A stretch of 64,000 nucleotides of DNA. Origin: an uncultured bacterium. GTDB taxonomy: Bacteria > Verrucomicrobiota > Lentisphaeria > Victivallales > UBA1829. The stretch is taken from the NCBI GenBank assembly GCA_900549415.1, contig URNX01000006.1:1-64000 (forward strand), written 5' to 3'. The notes under the pieces are model-generated. The model saw nothing but the letters and a program-made list of their open reading frames with translations. It had not been told where the DNA came from and searched no databases. Shown here piece after piece: positions 24,732-34,181 of this stretch (positions within the stretch are counted from its first letter, which is position 1; each line of letters begins with the position of its first letter). The position numbers were made by a program, and so were the translations under genes.

Positions 24732-26369
24732 ATGTTTGAAACCAGATTATACAGCTCGCTCGTCAAAGTCATGCAGCGCACGGCTCCGACGGAGGGAATG
24801 GCTCTGAATTCCGCGACGGTGCTGCGCGGCGAAGTTTTCTCGTTCCAGGTCGCTTACCGGGCGGATCATGAGGATGAAATCATTTCCGTCAAACCCGTTT
24901 CCAGACTGCGCGATATCCAGATCCGCTCCGTGGAATGCGTTCCCGTGCGCAGTCTCGGATGTGCGAAACCGGATCCCGATTCCCTGCTCAAAGAGCCGGG
25001 GCTGATGCCCGATATTCTCGGCGATCCGCCGACTCCGTTCATCGTTCCGCAGCACCTCTGGCGTTCCCTGTGGGTCACCGTGCGCGTTCCCGCAAAAACA
25101 AATCTCCGGGAATGCGAAATTTCTCTGGAGTTCAAAACAAAAGAGAACGGAACTGTCCGGACGGAACCGCTGAAACTGGAAATCCTCCCCGCAGCTCTGC
25201 CGCCGCAGAAGCTCATCCATACAGAATGGTTTCATACCGACTGTCTGGCGAGCTACTACGGCGTGGAAGTGTTCAGCGAGGAGTACTGGTACCTGGTTGA
25301 AACGTTTCTGCGCAATGCCGTGGATCACGGCATCAACATGGTGCTGACTCCGGTATTCACTCCGCCGCTCGATACGCAAGTCGGACAGGAACGTCCGACC
25401 GTTCAGCTGGTCGGGGTCCGGGTTACGGAAAACGGTTACGAATTTGATTTCGACAAACTCGCGCGCTGGATTGCTCTTGCTCAGGCTGCCGGAATCAAAT
25501 ATTTTGAAATTTCACACCTTGCGACACAGTGGGGCGCGGAAAAAACGCCGAAGATTATGGCGGATGTCAACGGGGAAGAGAAGCGGATTTTCGGCTGGGA
25601 CGTCCGCTCGGATTCTCCGAAATACCGCAAATTCCTTGCCGCCTTTCTGCCGGAACTCGTCGACTTTCTCTCTGTCGCAGGCGTGGCGGAAAACTGCTGG
25701 TTCCACACGTCCGACGAACCGGAGGGCAAACATCTGGAGAGCTATTGCAAAATCGCGGAGCTCATCCGCAAGTATACGCCCGGATTCAAACACATCGACG
25801 CGCTTTCCGAAGTCGAATTTTACGAGAAGGGCGTCGTCGAAATTCCGGTCTCGTGCATCGACCGCACGATGAATTTCATCCGCGCCGGCGTGAAGAATCC
25901 GTGGACCTATTACTGCTGCTGTCCGGCGAACGGTTACACAAGCCGTTTCATTCATCTTCCCTCCGCGGTGACGCGTGCGCTCGGCATTCAGCTTTTCCGC
26001 TATGGAATTGCCGGATTCCTGCACTGGGGATTCAATTTCTACTTCTCGCGTCTTTCCCGCAGACTTATCGATCCGTTCCAGGTGGTCGACGCAGATTACG
26101 GGTTCCCGGACGGCGACTCTTTCATCGTCTATCCCGGCCCCGAGTGCGAACCGCTGGATTCGATCCGCAACGAACTGATGCGCGAAGCTCTTCAGGATCA
26201 GCGCGCTCTGGAACTGCTCGCGCGTCTGACCTCCCGCGAGGAGGCTTGCGCCGTGCTCGACCGTGCGTGCGGCGGAACCCTGACTTTCACGGAATTCCCC
26301 CGCACCGAATCCGCTCTTTGCGCCGTCCGCTCCGCCGTCAACGACGCCATCCGGGACGCGCTGAAGTAA
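24732..26369 (+). CDS. GH123/DUF4091-like glycoside hydrolase
   Basis: The protein has 545 residues. The N-terminal beta-rich region (about residues 20-155) resembles the accessory domain of GH123/DUF4091 proteins (RGEVFSFQVAYRA...LWVTVRVP). The catalytic barrel follows, with TEWFHTDCLASYY and the adjacent acids Asp328-Glu329 in WFHTSDEPEG, as expected for substrate-assisted N-acetylgalactosaminidases. WTYYCCCP and GFLHWGFNFY complete the family pattern. No signal peptide is present. An AraC regulator gene converges on it 14 bases beyond its stop. The GalNAc specificity is by family only. Confidence 0.83.
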   Translation: MFETRLYSSLVKVMQRTAPTEGMALNSATVLRGEVFSFQVAYRADHEDEIISVKPVSRLRDIQIRSVECVPVRSLGCAKPDPDSLLKEPGLMPDILGDPPTPFIVPQHLWRSLWVTVRVPAKTNLRECEISLEFKTKENGTVRTEPLKLEILPAALPPQKLIHTEWFHTDCLASYYGVEVFSEEYWYLVETFLRNAVDHGINMVLTPVFTPPLDTQVGQERPTVQLVGVRVTENGYEFDFDKLARWIALAQAAGIKYFEISHLATQWGAEKTPKIMADVNGEEKRIFGWDVRSDSPKYRKFLAAFLPELVDFLSVAGVAENCWFHTSDEPEGKHLESYCKIAELIRKYTPGFKHIDALSEVEFYEKGVVEIPVSCIDRTMNFIRAGVKNPWTYYCCCPANGYTSRFIHLPSAVTRALGIQLFRYGIAGFLHWGFNFYFSRLSRRLIDPFQVVDADYGFPDGDSFIVYPGPECEPLDSIRNELMREALQDQRALELLARLTSREEACAVLDRACGGTLTFTEFPRTESALCAVRSAVNDAIRDALK

Positions 26370-26383
26370 GGGAAAATGCTGTT

Positions 26384-27142
26384 TTAATCTTTTCTGTTCC
26401 GGTTCCGGTATTCCGCGGGCGGCATGTCGAAATGACGTTTGAAGGCGCGGTAGAAACTCTCGATGTTCTGGAATCCGGCGTCGGTGCAGATCTGCCGGAT
26501 GTCTGTCTCCGTGCTGCTCAGGGCGAAGGCGGCCCGCTCCAGACGCGTGTTCAGATGAAACTGGTAGGGGGTGACGCCGAACTCTTTTTTGAACAGACTG
26601 TTGAGATACGCCGGACTGTATCCGGCGCGGCGGCAGATATTTTTCCAGTTTGTGTAAATGCAGTCGGGATGTGCGAGCAGGTCGCGGGTTTCCAGAAGGT
26701 TGTGATGCGATATCTCCGTTTCTCCGCCTCGCGAACTGCTGCGGAGGAGGTTCCATTCGATCGCGGAGAAAAGATAGTTCCGGAGTTCCGCGAGATGACG
26801 TCCTTCGGAAAAGGCGTCGAGAGCCTCCTCCACGAACGGATCGAGTCCGGATTTGTTCACCCATGCGCCGATGTGCGGGAGGGGATGTTTCGCCGGATCA
26901 TATCCGGAAAATGCGATCAGCAGGGCGCGGTAGGGATGCTTGTCCGGGAAATCGTGAATGGTTTCCATCCCTTCGGATTGCGCGAAAAGCGCGCCGCGCC
27001 GGTAAGTTTTTCCCTCGTAGAAGACGACGCCCCCGAGCAGAAGTTCCGCATAGAGACATCCTTTCGGGATGATGGTTGAATTGAAATCGCGGTCGCGCGG
27101 CGCACGAAAATAATAAACGATGTCGAGTTTCAGTTCATCCAT
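26384..27142 (-). CDS. AraC family transcriptional regulator (GH123 locus)
   Basis: The 252-residue protein has an N-terminal AraC-type sensor (about residues 1-130, GCLYAELLLGGVVFYEGKTY). The C-terminal DNA-binding domain runs from NWKNICRRAGYSPAYLNSLF (HTH1, about 170-190) through DIRQICTDAGFQNIESFYRA (HTH2) to FDMPPAEYR. It is convergent with the GH123-like gene rather than divergent. The neighbouring pseudopilin operon, transcribed away from it, is an alternative target. Confidence 0.92.
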   Translation of the reverse strand: MDELKLDIVYYFRAPRDRDFNSTIIPKGCLYAELLLGGVVFYEGKTYRRGALFAQSEGMETIHDFPDKHPYRALLIAFSGYDPAKHPLPHIGAWVNKSGLDPFVEEALDAFSEGRHLAELRNYLFSAIEWNLLRSSSRGGETEISHHNLLETRDLLAHPDCIYTNWKNICRRAGYSPAYLNSLFKKEFGVTPYQFHLNTRLERAAFALSSTETDIRQICTDAGFQNIESFYRAFKRHFDMPPAEYRNRNRKD

Positions 27143-27560
27143 GTGAAAGGGCGCTCCGGTTGAATGGTTGAATTTGCCAGCGGGATAATATAATTCGGGA
27201 GCCGGAGAAAATCAATGTCGCTTCGTGAAAAATGTTTTCGGCGCTTTTCTTTAACAGTTATTTATATTTTTCTCCTCAAATAGTAGTTTTTGTCAATAGA
27301 CAATTTCGCGTTTATGGTGTATAATTATAGAAGACAATCGAAACAACGGAGATGCGGAAAATGCTTCTCTTAAACTCAATATGGAAAGGAAATCAGGAAA
27401 GAATAATATTTCGCGCATGAACTGCAGAAACACAGGACATTGCTTTTTGTCAATAACGGATTCCGGAAGCTTGCTCTGCTGACGGAATGAGCGGAAACAA
27501 CAAATCCGTTTTTCGGAAAACTTTTCCGGACGGACAGAACGAAAAGGATAGGGAAATACG
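27143..27560. other. Gene-free 418-base regulatory region before the beta-helix/pseudopilin locus
   Basis: No convincing gene is present. It is AT-rich compared with its flanks and holds one clear promoter (27297-27325) overlapping an inverted repeat. About 225 bases of likely 5' leader then run to the pseudopilin ATG at 27561, where AAAAGGATAGGG is the ribosome site. Confidence 0.6.
27290..27325 (+). promoter_or_regulatory. Promoter with overlapping inverted repeat for the pseudopilin/beta-helix operon
   Basis: TAGACA (27297-27302), 17 bases, TATAAT (27320-27325). The inverted repeat TTGTC-AATA-GACAA (27290-27303) covers the -35 box and is a candidate operator. Confidence 0.65.
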
Positions 27561-28328
27561 ATGAACAGAAGAACGTTTGAGCGACGCATTCTTGCAGGCA
27601 TAACCCGCAAGCTGCATAGAAAATTCACGCTTGTAGAGCTCCTCGTGGTAATTGCCGTCATTGCAATTCTTGCCGGAATGCTGCTGCCCGCGCTGAACAA
27701 GGCGAGAGAAAAGGCTTTCGGAATCAAGTGTGTGAACAACAAGAAACAGTGCGGAACCGGCTTCGCTATGTATGCAAATGACAACAATGATTACGTTGTC
27801 CTGCTGGATGCGGGCGACAACCGGGTTCTGCATCCGACGGAAAACACGATCTGGTATGAGACGATTATCGAGTCCAAATGGAAAGGTTACAGCAGAACGG
27901 GAATGTTTGAAGGTCCGCTCTATATCAAAAACTGGGATGTCGCGTTCTGCCCTTCCGGAGAGATCAGTCTGACAACTTTCGGACACGACCGGAAATATAC
28001 CTGTTACGGCGCGAATACGAACGGCGGCGACTGGGAGCCCGCAGGAGCCGGACCTGGAAAACCTGTCGTCTTTCAACAGGGAAGAGTTCCGCTTTGCAAA
28101 AAGAATCTTCCTTCATGGATTACAGAACTTCCATTTCTGGGAGACGGTTATAAACCTTCTGAAGAGAAAAAGAACAATTGGACGATCAGTCATGGAGATT
28201 CCGGAGCGCCTTTGGCGGTCCGCCATGCGGGAAGCACAAATTTCCTGATGCCGGACGGTTCCGTCAGCAATGTCGGAGTCGGCGGTCTTTACAAATTCGG
28301 ATTCCAGACAAACCACAAACAGTTTTGA
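27561..28328 (+). CDS. Prepilin-type N-terminal cleavage/methylation protein with H-X9-DG domain
   Basis: The 255-residue protein has a 20-residue basic leader, then KFTLVELLVVIAVIAILAGM, the prepilin peptidase site and hydrophobic helix. The alignment-perfect MLLPALNKAREKA follows, and near the C-terminus RHAGSTNFLMPDGSV gives His-nine residues-Asp-Gly. It is a pseudopilin of the expanded Lentisphaerae/Planctomycetes type, inserted in the inner membrane and possibly assembled or anchored at the surface. The secreted beta-helix protein gene starts 23 bases downstream, so the two are co-transcribed and may act on the same substrate. Confidence 0.88.
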   Translation: MNRRTFERRILAGITRKLHRKFTLVELLVVIAVIAILAGMLLPALNKAREKAFGIKCVNNKKQCGTGFAMYANDNNDYVVLLDAGDNRVLHPTENTIWYETIIESKWKGYSRTGMFEGPLYIKNWDVAFCPSGEISLTTFGHDRKYTCYGANTNGGDWEPAGAGPGKPVVFQQGRVPLCKKNLPSWITELPFLGDGYKPSEEKKNNWTISHGDSGAPLAVRHAGSTNFLMPDGSVSNVGVGGLYKFGFQTNHKQF

Positions 28329-28351
28329 GCATTAAAAAAGGAGATTGACTT

Positions 28352-30427
28352 ATGCTGAAACAGTTTTTCATCGCCGCCGCGCTCGGTCTGAGCGGACTGG
28401 CAGCCGTTTCTGGCTTTGAACCGGCTCCGGTTTACACCCCCGAGAATTTTTCCAAAGAATACCGGGATGCAATGAGGAAGGAGATTCCGGCGTTCCTGCA
28501 GAAGACGGAGAAAAGTCTGAAGGCTTTGAATGCGGATTTTGCAAAGGCTCCGGCTTCGGAAATTCAGAAGGAGCGTTTTGCCAAACGCATGGAGATTGCG
28601 GAGAAACTGCTGGCACTCATGAAAAAAGACGCAGGTTCGGAGAATCCGGATGCTCCGCTCTTTCTGGAGCGGGAACGGAATGACATGAACAGTTTTCTCG
28701 CCTATTTCAAACAGGAGATCCGTCTTGCCAAACGCATGGCCGCAATGAAGGAAACCGTATTTGACCTCTCGCAGTTCGGTGCCAAAGGCGACGGAGTTGC
28801 GAACAATTACGCCGCGTTTGAAAAGATCAAACAGGAGATTGCGAAAACGCGCGGGAAAGTTCTTGTAAAGGTTCCGAAAGGCATTTACTACATTCATCCG
28901 GGAAAGGATGCTCCGCATATTCAGATCAACGAAATGAAGAATGTCACATTTGACGGTGGAAACGAGGCAGTTCTTCTGTTCGGCAATTCGGGCAATCACT
29001 GTTCCGGAATTCAAATTTTTGATTCGGAAAATGTCACATTCCGCGGTTTGACTTTGGAATACAAAGGCAAGCTTTATGCACAGGGAACGATTGTTTCGGT
29101 CGATCCGGCGACGTCAAGCGTAGTCTTGAAGATGGAACCGGATTCTCCGCTTCCGTATCTGAAGCAGGTGACGATGGCGTTTGATTCGAACGGGAAAATG
29201 GTGAAAGCCGCCAGCGACAAGTTCTTTCATAAAGTGGAAAAACTGGCGGATGGAACCTGCAAGGCGCAGATCGGTCATGCGCTGAACGGCAAAATGGAAG
29301 GTCTGAAGCCCGGTGTCGTGCTGGTGATTCCAAACCGTCTTTCTGGCGCGGCGTTCGGCATCTCTGGAGGAAAATTCTGCTCGGCGGAAAATATTACGGT
29401 TCTCAACTCTATCGGACTGGCGTTTGCCTCTTCCAACAGCATGTCTCCTTCCTTTGTAAACTGCACGGTGAAACCGCGGAAAGGAGAATTTCTCTCCTCC
29501 AATGCGGATGCTCTTTTCAATTGGCGTCCGGTGGAAATCGGCGTTTTTGCGAAAAACTGCAATTTCCGCAATATGAGCGATGACTGTTTCAACACGCTCG
29601 CTCCGGGTGTTGCTCTTGCAGAAATCCGTGACGGTAAACTGTTGCCGGACAACACGAACCGCGACGCCGGAACAAATCTTCTGCTTGTTTCGCCTTATAC
29701 CGGAGAAATCAAAATGCAGACGACCGTTGTCAGAAACGGAACAGCAAAGTTCAAGGACGGTGTAACCGGTGAACTGACATTGAAACATCCGATTCCGAAC
29801 AACATCGTCACCTACGCGAACCAGAACCAGGCGGTCGCGACGGAAAGAGAGCGCCAGGAGCACTTTATCGGCACGAAAAAGCTCCGGAATGAGCCGGATA
29901 TGTTTTTTGAGCCGAACCACTGCGGACTCGGAACCGTGCTGGTCAATTATACGGCCGGGAACAACCGCAACAACGGCATTACAATTCATGCCTCCAACGT
30001 TCTGATTGAAAACTGCAAACTCGAGAACACCGGCTGCGGAATCAATATAACGGCAATGCTGAACTGGAAAGAAGGTCCGGCTCCATACAATGTCACCGTG
30101 CGCAATGCAAAATTTACCGATTGCGTATTCGGTATCCAGAGCGTCTATCTTTCCACTCTCGGCAAAACGCTTGATATGCGTTCCATTCGGGAAATCACAG
30201 TGGAAAATGCCGACTTCTCAAGAATGGTGATGGCCGGACTCCGCATCAACAACGTCGATGGCGGAGTTTTCAAGAACCTCGTGTTCAAGGATATGAACCG
30301 CGCGGTTATGATTGACAATTCCGGCAATCTGAATTTTTCGGACTGCAAGTTCGGCGATTCGGAACTGACCCTGAGCGACTTGAAGCTGGAACGCGCTTCC
30401 GAAGATTCCATCGAAGGCATTTACTGA
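28352..30427 (+). CDS. Secreted right-handed beta-helix protein (pectate-lyase-like fold, GH110-like)
   Basis: The 691-residue protein has a signal peptide (MLKQFFIAAALGLSGLAAVS) and a helical region of about 110 residues. A beta-helix then begins at VFDLSQFGAKGDGVANNYAA, the classic start of polysaccharide-cleaving beta-helices. NVTFDGGNEAVLLF, NVTFRGLTLEY, LSSNADALFNW, NMSDDCFNTL and many Asn-rich turns follow. The NADA...SDD arrangement resembles GH110 alpha-galactosidases, but activity cannot be assigned from this alone. It is exported, in the same transcript as the pseudopilin before it, and precedes the GH2 gene behind a GC hairpin (30446-30467). Confidence 0.78.
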   Translation: MLKQFFIAAALGLSGLAAVSGFEPAPVYTPENFSKEYRDAMRKEIPAFLQKTEKSLKALNADFAKAPASEIQKERFAKRMEIAEKLLALMKKDAGSENPDAPLFLERERNDMNSFLAYFKQEIRLAKRMAAMKETVFDLSQFGAKGDGVANNYAAFEKIKQEIAKTRGKVLVKVPKGIYYIHPGKDAPHIQINEMKNVTFDGGNEAVLLFGNSGNHCSGIQIFDSENVTFRGLTLEYKGKLYAQGTIVSVDPATSSVVLKMEPDSPLPYLKQVTMAFDSNGKMVKAASDKFFHKVEKLADGTCKAQIGHALNGKMEGLKPGVVLVIPNRLSGAAFGISGGKFCSAENITVLNSIGLAFASSNSMSPSFVNCTVKPRKGEFLSSNADALFNWRPVEIGVFAKNCNFRNMSDDCFNTLAPGVALAEIRDGKLLPDNTNRDAGTNLLLVSPYTGEIKMQTTVVRNGTAKFKDGVTGELTLKHPIPNNIVTYANQNQAVATERERQEHFIGTKKLRNEPDMFFEPNHCGLGTVLVNYTAGNNRNNGITIHASNVLIENCKLENTGCGINITAMLNWKEGPAPYNVTVRNAKFTDCVFGIQSVYLSTLGKTLDMRSIREITVENADFSRMVMAGLRINNVDGGVFKNLVFKDMNRAVMIDNSGNLNFSDCKFGDSELTLSDLKLERASEDSIEGIY

Positions 30428-30445
30428 TTGTTCCAGTCAACATCC

Positions 30446-30467
30446 GCCCGGAGTTTTCCCTCCGGGC
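30446..30467 (+). terminator. Intercistronic hairpin between beta-helix and GH2 genes
   Basis: GCCCGGAG (30446-30453) pairs with CTCCGGGC (30460-30467). Only ATTCTG follows, without a T-run, so it is probably a weak terminator or an mRNA-stabilising hairpin. Confidence 0.4.
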
Positions 30468-30487
30468 ATTCTGAAAGACGATCCCCT

Positions 30488-33400
30488 ATGAAAGAATATT
30501 CCGCGCCATCCCGTATTCTCTCTCTTTCCGGAACCTGGAAGCTTTCCGCCGACGGCGTGAAGGAAATTCCCTCCAAAGTCCCCGGAGACGTGCTCGACGA
30601 CCTCCGTTCCGCAGGCTTGATTAAAGATCCCTGTTACCGCATGGATTATCTGGACTGCGTCTGGTGCGGAGAGAAGGAGTGGATCTGCCGCAAAATCTTC
30701 CGCGGCAGTTTCCCCGCGGGTGAAATGCATGACCTCGTGTTCGACGGTCTCTCCTATGTTGCGGAAATTGAACTCAACGGCAAACACCTTGCCACGCACA
30801 AAACGATGATGCGCGGTCTCCGCATCCCTGTCGCGGGAATCCTGCGCGACAACGCGGAAAACGAACTCGTCGTCCGTCTGAAAGCGTTCAACAAGGAGGA
30901 ATTGAACACCCCCGTCATCTCCTTCTGGAGCGACTGGAGCGAGGGCGTTTATGACTCCCGTTTTGCCGCCATGCGCGGCGCGGGACGCAAAGCCCACTAT
31001 TCCTACGGCTGGGACTGGACGCACGGTCTGCCGTCTTGCGGAATCTGGCGGGATGTCCGCGTCGAATCGTTCGCGGTCGCCCGTCCGGAAAAAATCTTTG
31101 CGGAAACATCGCCGGACGGACGCGTTCGTCTTTCGTTTCAGCTGCACACGGAACTGGAAGATATTCTCGACTGTCGCGCCGCATTGGAGATTCGGGAAAA
31201 AGAGACGGGAAAGCCGGTCTTTTCCGCCGCGTATCCGGTCAAGCTCGGTCCCGGCGAGACGGAATATATGTTTGACGCGCAGGTGGATTCGCCGGAACTC
31301 TGGTATCCGGCCGGATACGGGAAACAGGCGCTTTACGAGCTGCGGCTGCAGATTTTCTCCGGCATGCGGGAGGTCGCGTCGTTCCGTCACCGCTTCGCTT
31401 TCCGTTCGTTTGAGATTGAAGAGAAGCGTTTCACGGAGAAGCAGGGACTTTTTCAGTTCCGTGTCAATGGCATTCCCGTGTTCGCGAACGGCGGCAACTG
31501 GGTTCCTCCCGACATGCTCCCCGGGACCGTGGGGAGGGAGCGTCTGCGGCATCTGATCGCGCTTGCGGCGGAGTGCGGATACAACTATCTGCGCGTCTGG
31601 GGCGGCGGTTATTATGAATCCGATGATTTTTATGACCTCTGTGATGAAGCCGGCATCATGGTCTGGCAGGATTTCATGTTCGGCGGACCGGAAGTTCCGG
31701 AATTTGATCCTGTGTTCCGTGCGGAGTGCCGCCGCGAGGCGGAAGAGGTCGTGTGCCGCCTTCGCCGTCATCCCTGCATCTGTGTCTGGTGCGGATCCAA
31801 TGAAACGGACGAGTTCTATCTGGTTGATCGGAATTGCAAACGGGAGCGTCCGGGCGGATATTATTACGGCTGGACGCTTCTGCACCGCGACTTCCCGGAA
31901 ATCGTCCGCCGGCTGGTTCCGGATGCGGTCTATATCCCGTCGTGTCCGTTCATGGGCATGGCCGCGCCCGCCGGGACGGAGAACAATGCGCACGGATTCG
32001 GAACCTGTCACACGCAGTGGCTTCCGCAGTTCTCGTCGGACGAGGCGTTTGACCGGACGGTGATTCCGACGTTCATGAACGAGTTCTACGGAATGTGTCC
32101 GGTTCCAGCCTCTTCCGTAAAGCGTTTTCTGCTTCCGGAAGACCTGGACTGTTACTGCAATCCCGTTTTCTCCGCGCATAACATGCTGGAAGTTCAGCGC
32201 AACGATGAATGGGGACAGATCTTCCGTCATCTGTGTTTTCATGATCCGCGCCGCCGGTTCGATGTTCCGCTTGCGGAGCTCCTGCGCGGGTTTGAAATCT
32301 GCGCGGAAGAGCTCATGACCCGCTATCTCGCCCTGTTGCGCCGCAACCGGAAATACTGCGGAGGAGCAGGCTACTGGCAGTTCAACAGCGCGTATCCGAT
32401 GATCAATTGCGACATCGTCGATTACTACGGTCTTCCGAAGGCTTCGTATTACGCCGTGAAGCGCGCCTCGGTCCGGACCGCTCCGGTTTTGGCTGTCTAT
32501 GACGACCGGTTCGATGTTTACATGGTCAACAATTCCGCCGTTTCAGCGACCGGAGCGCTTCACGCCGCGCTGAAGGATTTTTACGGCAATACGCTTGCGG
32601 AAGAGCGGAAAACGGTTTCTCTTGAGCCGGAATGTTCGAAAAAAATTTTCTCGGTTCCGCGCGGTTCCGCCGTTCCTTGCGGTTCGTTTGTATGGGCGGA
32701 GTGGCGCGGAGAAAACGGAAACTCTGCGGAGACGCACCGTTTCTTCCGCGATCCGCGTGAACTGCGCCTGCCTGAAGCGGAAGTGGCAATTCGCCGTCTG
32801 ACTGAAAATGAAGTTGTTTTGCGTTCAAACCGTTTTGCCCGCCGCGTTTCTGTGACGCCATACGATACGGCGTGCTATCCATCGGACAACTTTTTTGATC
32901 TGTATCCGGGCGTGGAAAAGCGGATTGCATTTTCCTCTCCTCTGCGCGAATCTGTCGTCCTGCAATACGAGAACTGCGCCGGACGTTCCCCCTATGTGAC
33001 CGGAATGCGGAAAACGCAGAATCCGGAGGATGATTTCTGGGAGATTGAGCTTTACAATCCGGGGAGGGATGGGCGTTCTGTTTCCGTTTCTGTCGAATGC
33101 GAAAACTGCGATTTTGAGTGCGCCTCCGAACTCTTCATTCCGGCGGAGGGAACCGCGCTCTTTTCGATCCGTCTGCGTTCCGCGCTTTTCCGCGAATATC
33201 CGTTCTCGGTCCCGGTGACTTTGCATTTCGGTGAAACGGTTCTTCTTGAGACGTTTTCGCGCATCAGTCTTGAACCTGTGCTGCATCACGGCGTGCTGAA
33301 TCTGCGGAACGCATGGGAAAAGCCGCTTCCGCTTCCGCGTCTGGAATACCGCGCAAAATATCCGGACGGAACGGATTTCGTTTCGGTCATGCCGGGAACC

Positions 33401-34156
33401 GTTCTGCGGAAAGGGGAACGCCGCAGGTTCGATTTCGATGTTCCGGAAAGCATTCTTCCCGATAGCGCGGTTTTGAGCGGAGGAGATTCGCCGATCGCTT
33501 TTTTTGAATCAAAGTATTCTCCGGAAAACTGGTGGAGCTGTTTGAATACGCGTCCGTTTGACGGCGGAGACTTTCCGCTCGTTCCCGCGGGTGCGCCCCT
33601 TTCCGGCTGCCGGATCAGGGCAAACGAGCATGCGCAGTTTCTTTCACCGATGCCGGAAAGCCGGGCGGAGCTGTGTCTGTTCTGGGAGAAAGGCGAAGAT
33701 CTGATCCGCATGACTTTGTACGTTCGCGGCATTCCGTACAGCCAGCCCTATGAAGGGGAGCGAGTCTGGCGTGCGACTTGCATTGAACTTCTGATCGGAA
33801 CAGCAGATAAACGGAACTGGCGTGATTTATCGCTTGCGCTGACGGAAGCCGGACCGCAGATATGTCTCCGCCGTTCCTCAGGAAAAGATTGCCGGGGGCT
33901 TGTTCCTCGGGACGCCGCTTCTCTTGAAGTTCTCCGGAGCGGGGAGCATGATCTGATGACGTATCGTCTGGAGCTCCATCCCTCGCTTCTTGGAATGCCG
34001 GAACTTTCGTCTGCAAAGGAGTTCCGTTTCGGCATGGCGCTGCGGTATCCGGACAAAAACGCCCTGCAGATTTACAAGGGCATCAATTACGGGAACGGGC
34101 TGCGCGAGGCGGGGCTGGCAACGATGAACAGACGTTTGGAAGAAACAATCCACTGA
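30488..34156 (+). CDS. GH2 beta-mannosidase-like enzyme with large C-terminal extension
   Basis: In this 1222-residue protein the first 830 residues follow GH2 beta-mannosidases: jelly-roll SLSGTWKLSADGVKEIPSKV, VPGDVLDDL, SYGWDWTHGLPSCG and NGGNWVPPDMLPG. The acid/base is Glu439 in WCGSNETDEF and the nucleophile is Glu532 in TFMNEFYGMCPV. The usual length is about 820-870, so about 350 residues are extra. The last 150 contain LYVRGIPYSQPY...WRATCIELLIG, resembling a CBM9/DOMON-type sugar-binding module. ATG at 30488 is preferred because the upstream in-frame extension overlaps the hairpin. No signal peptide is visible. Confidence 0.85.
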   Translation: MKEYSAPSRILSLSGTWKLSADGVKEIPSKVPGDVLDDLRSAGLIKDPCYRMDYLDCVWCGEKEWICRKIFRGSFPAGEMHDLVFDGLSYVAEIELNGKHLATHKTMMRGLRIPVAGILRDNAENELVVRLKAFNKEELNTPVISFWSDWSEGVYDSRFAAMRGAGRKAHYSYGWDWTHGLPSCGIWRDVRVESFAVARPEKIFAETSPDGRVRLSFQLHTELEDILDCRAALEIREKETGKPVFSAAYPVKLGPGETEYMFDAQVDSPELWYPAGYGKQALYELRLQIFSGMREVASFRHRFAFRSFEIEEKRFTEKQGLFQFRVNGIPVFANGGNWVPPDMLPGTVGRERLRHLIALAAECGYNYLRVWGGGYYESDDFYDLCDEAGIMVWQDFMFGGPEVPEFDPVFRAECRREAEEVVCRLRRHPCICVWCGSNETDEFYLVDRNCKRERPGGYYYGWTLLHRDFPEIVRRLVPDAVYIPSCPFMGMAAPAGTENNAHGFGTCHTQWLPQFSSDEAFDRTVIPTFMNEFYGMCPVPASSVKRFLLPEDLDCYCNPVFSAHNMLEVQRNDEWGQIFRHLCFHDPRRRFDVPLAELLRGFEICAEELMTRYLALLRRNRKYCGGAGYWQFNSAYPMINCDIVDYYGLPKASYYAVKRASVRTAPVLAVYDDRFDVYMVNNSAVSATGALHAALKDFYGNTLAEERKTVSLEPECSKKIFSVPRGSAVPCGSFVWAEWRGENGNSAETHRFFRDPRELRLPEAEVAIRRLTENEVVLRSNRFARRVSVTPYDTACYPSDNFFDLYPGVEKRIAFSSPLRESVVLQYENCAGRSPYVTGMRKTQNPEDDFWEIELYNPGRDGRSVSVSVECENCDFECASELFIPAEGTALFSIRLRSALFREYPFSVPVTLHFGETVLLETFSRISLEPVLHHGVLNLRNAWEKPLPLPRLEYRAKYPDGTDFVSVMPGTVLRKGERRRFDFDVPESILPDSAVLSGGDSPIAFFESKYSPENWWSCLNTRPFDGGDFPLVPAGAPLSGCRIRANEHAQFLSPMPESRAELCLFWEKGEDLIRMTLYVRGIPYSQPYEGERVWRATCIELLIGTADKRNWRDLSLALTEAGPQICLRRSSGKDCRGLVPRDAASLEVLRSGEHDLMTYRLELHPSLLGMPELSSAKEFRFGMALRYPDKNALQIYKGINYGNGLREAGLATMNRRLEETIH

Positions 34157-34181
34157 TGGACTGGCAGAAAGGAGTACGGAA

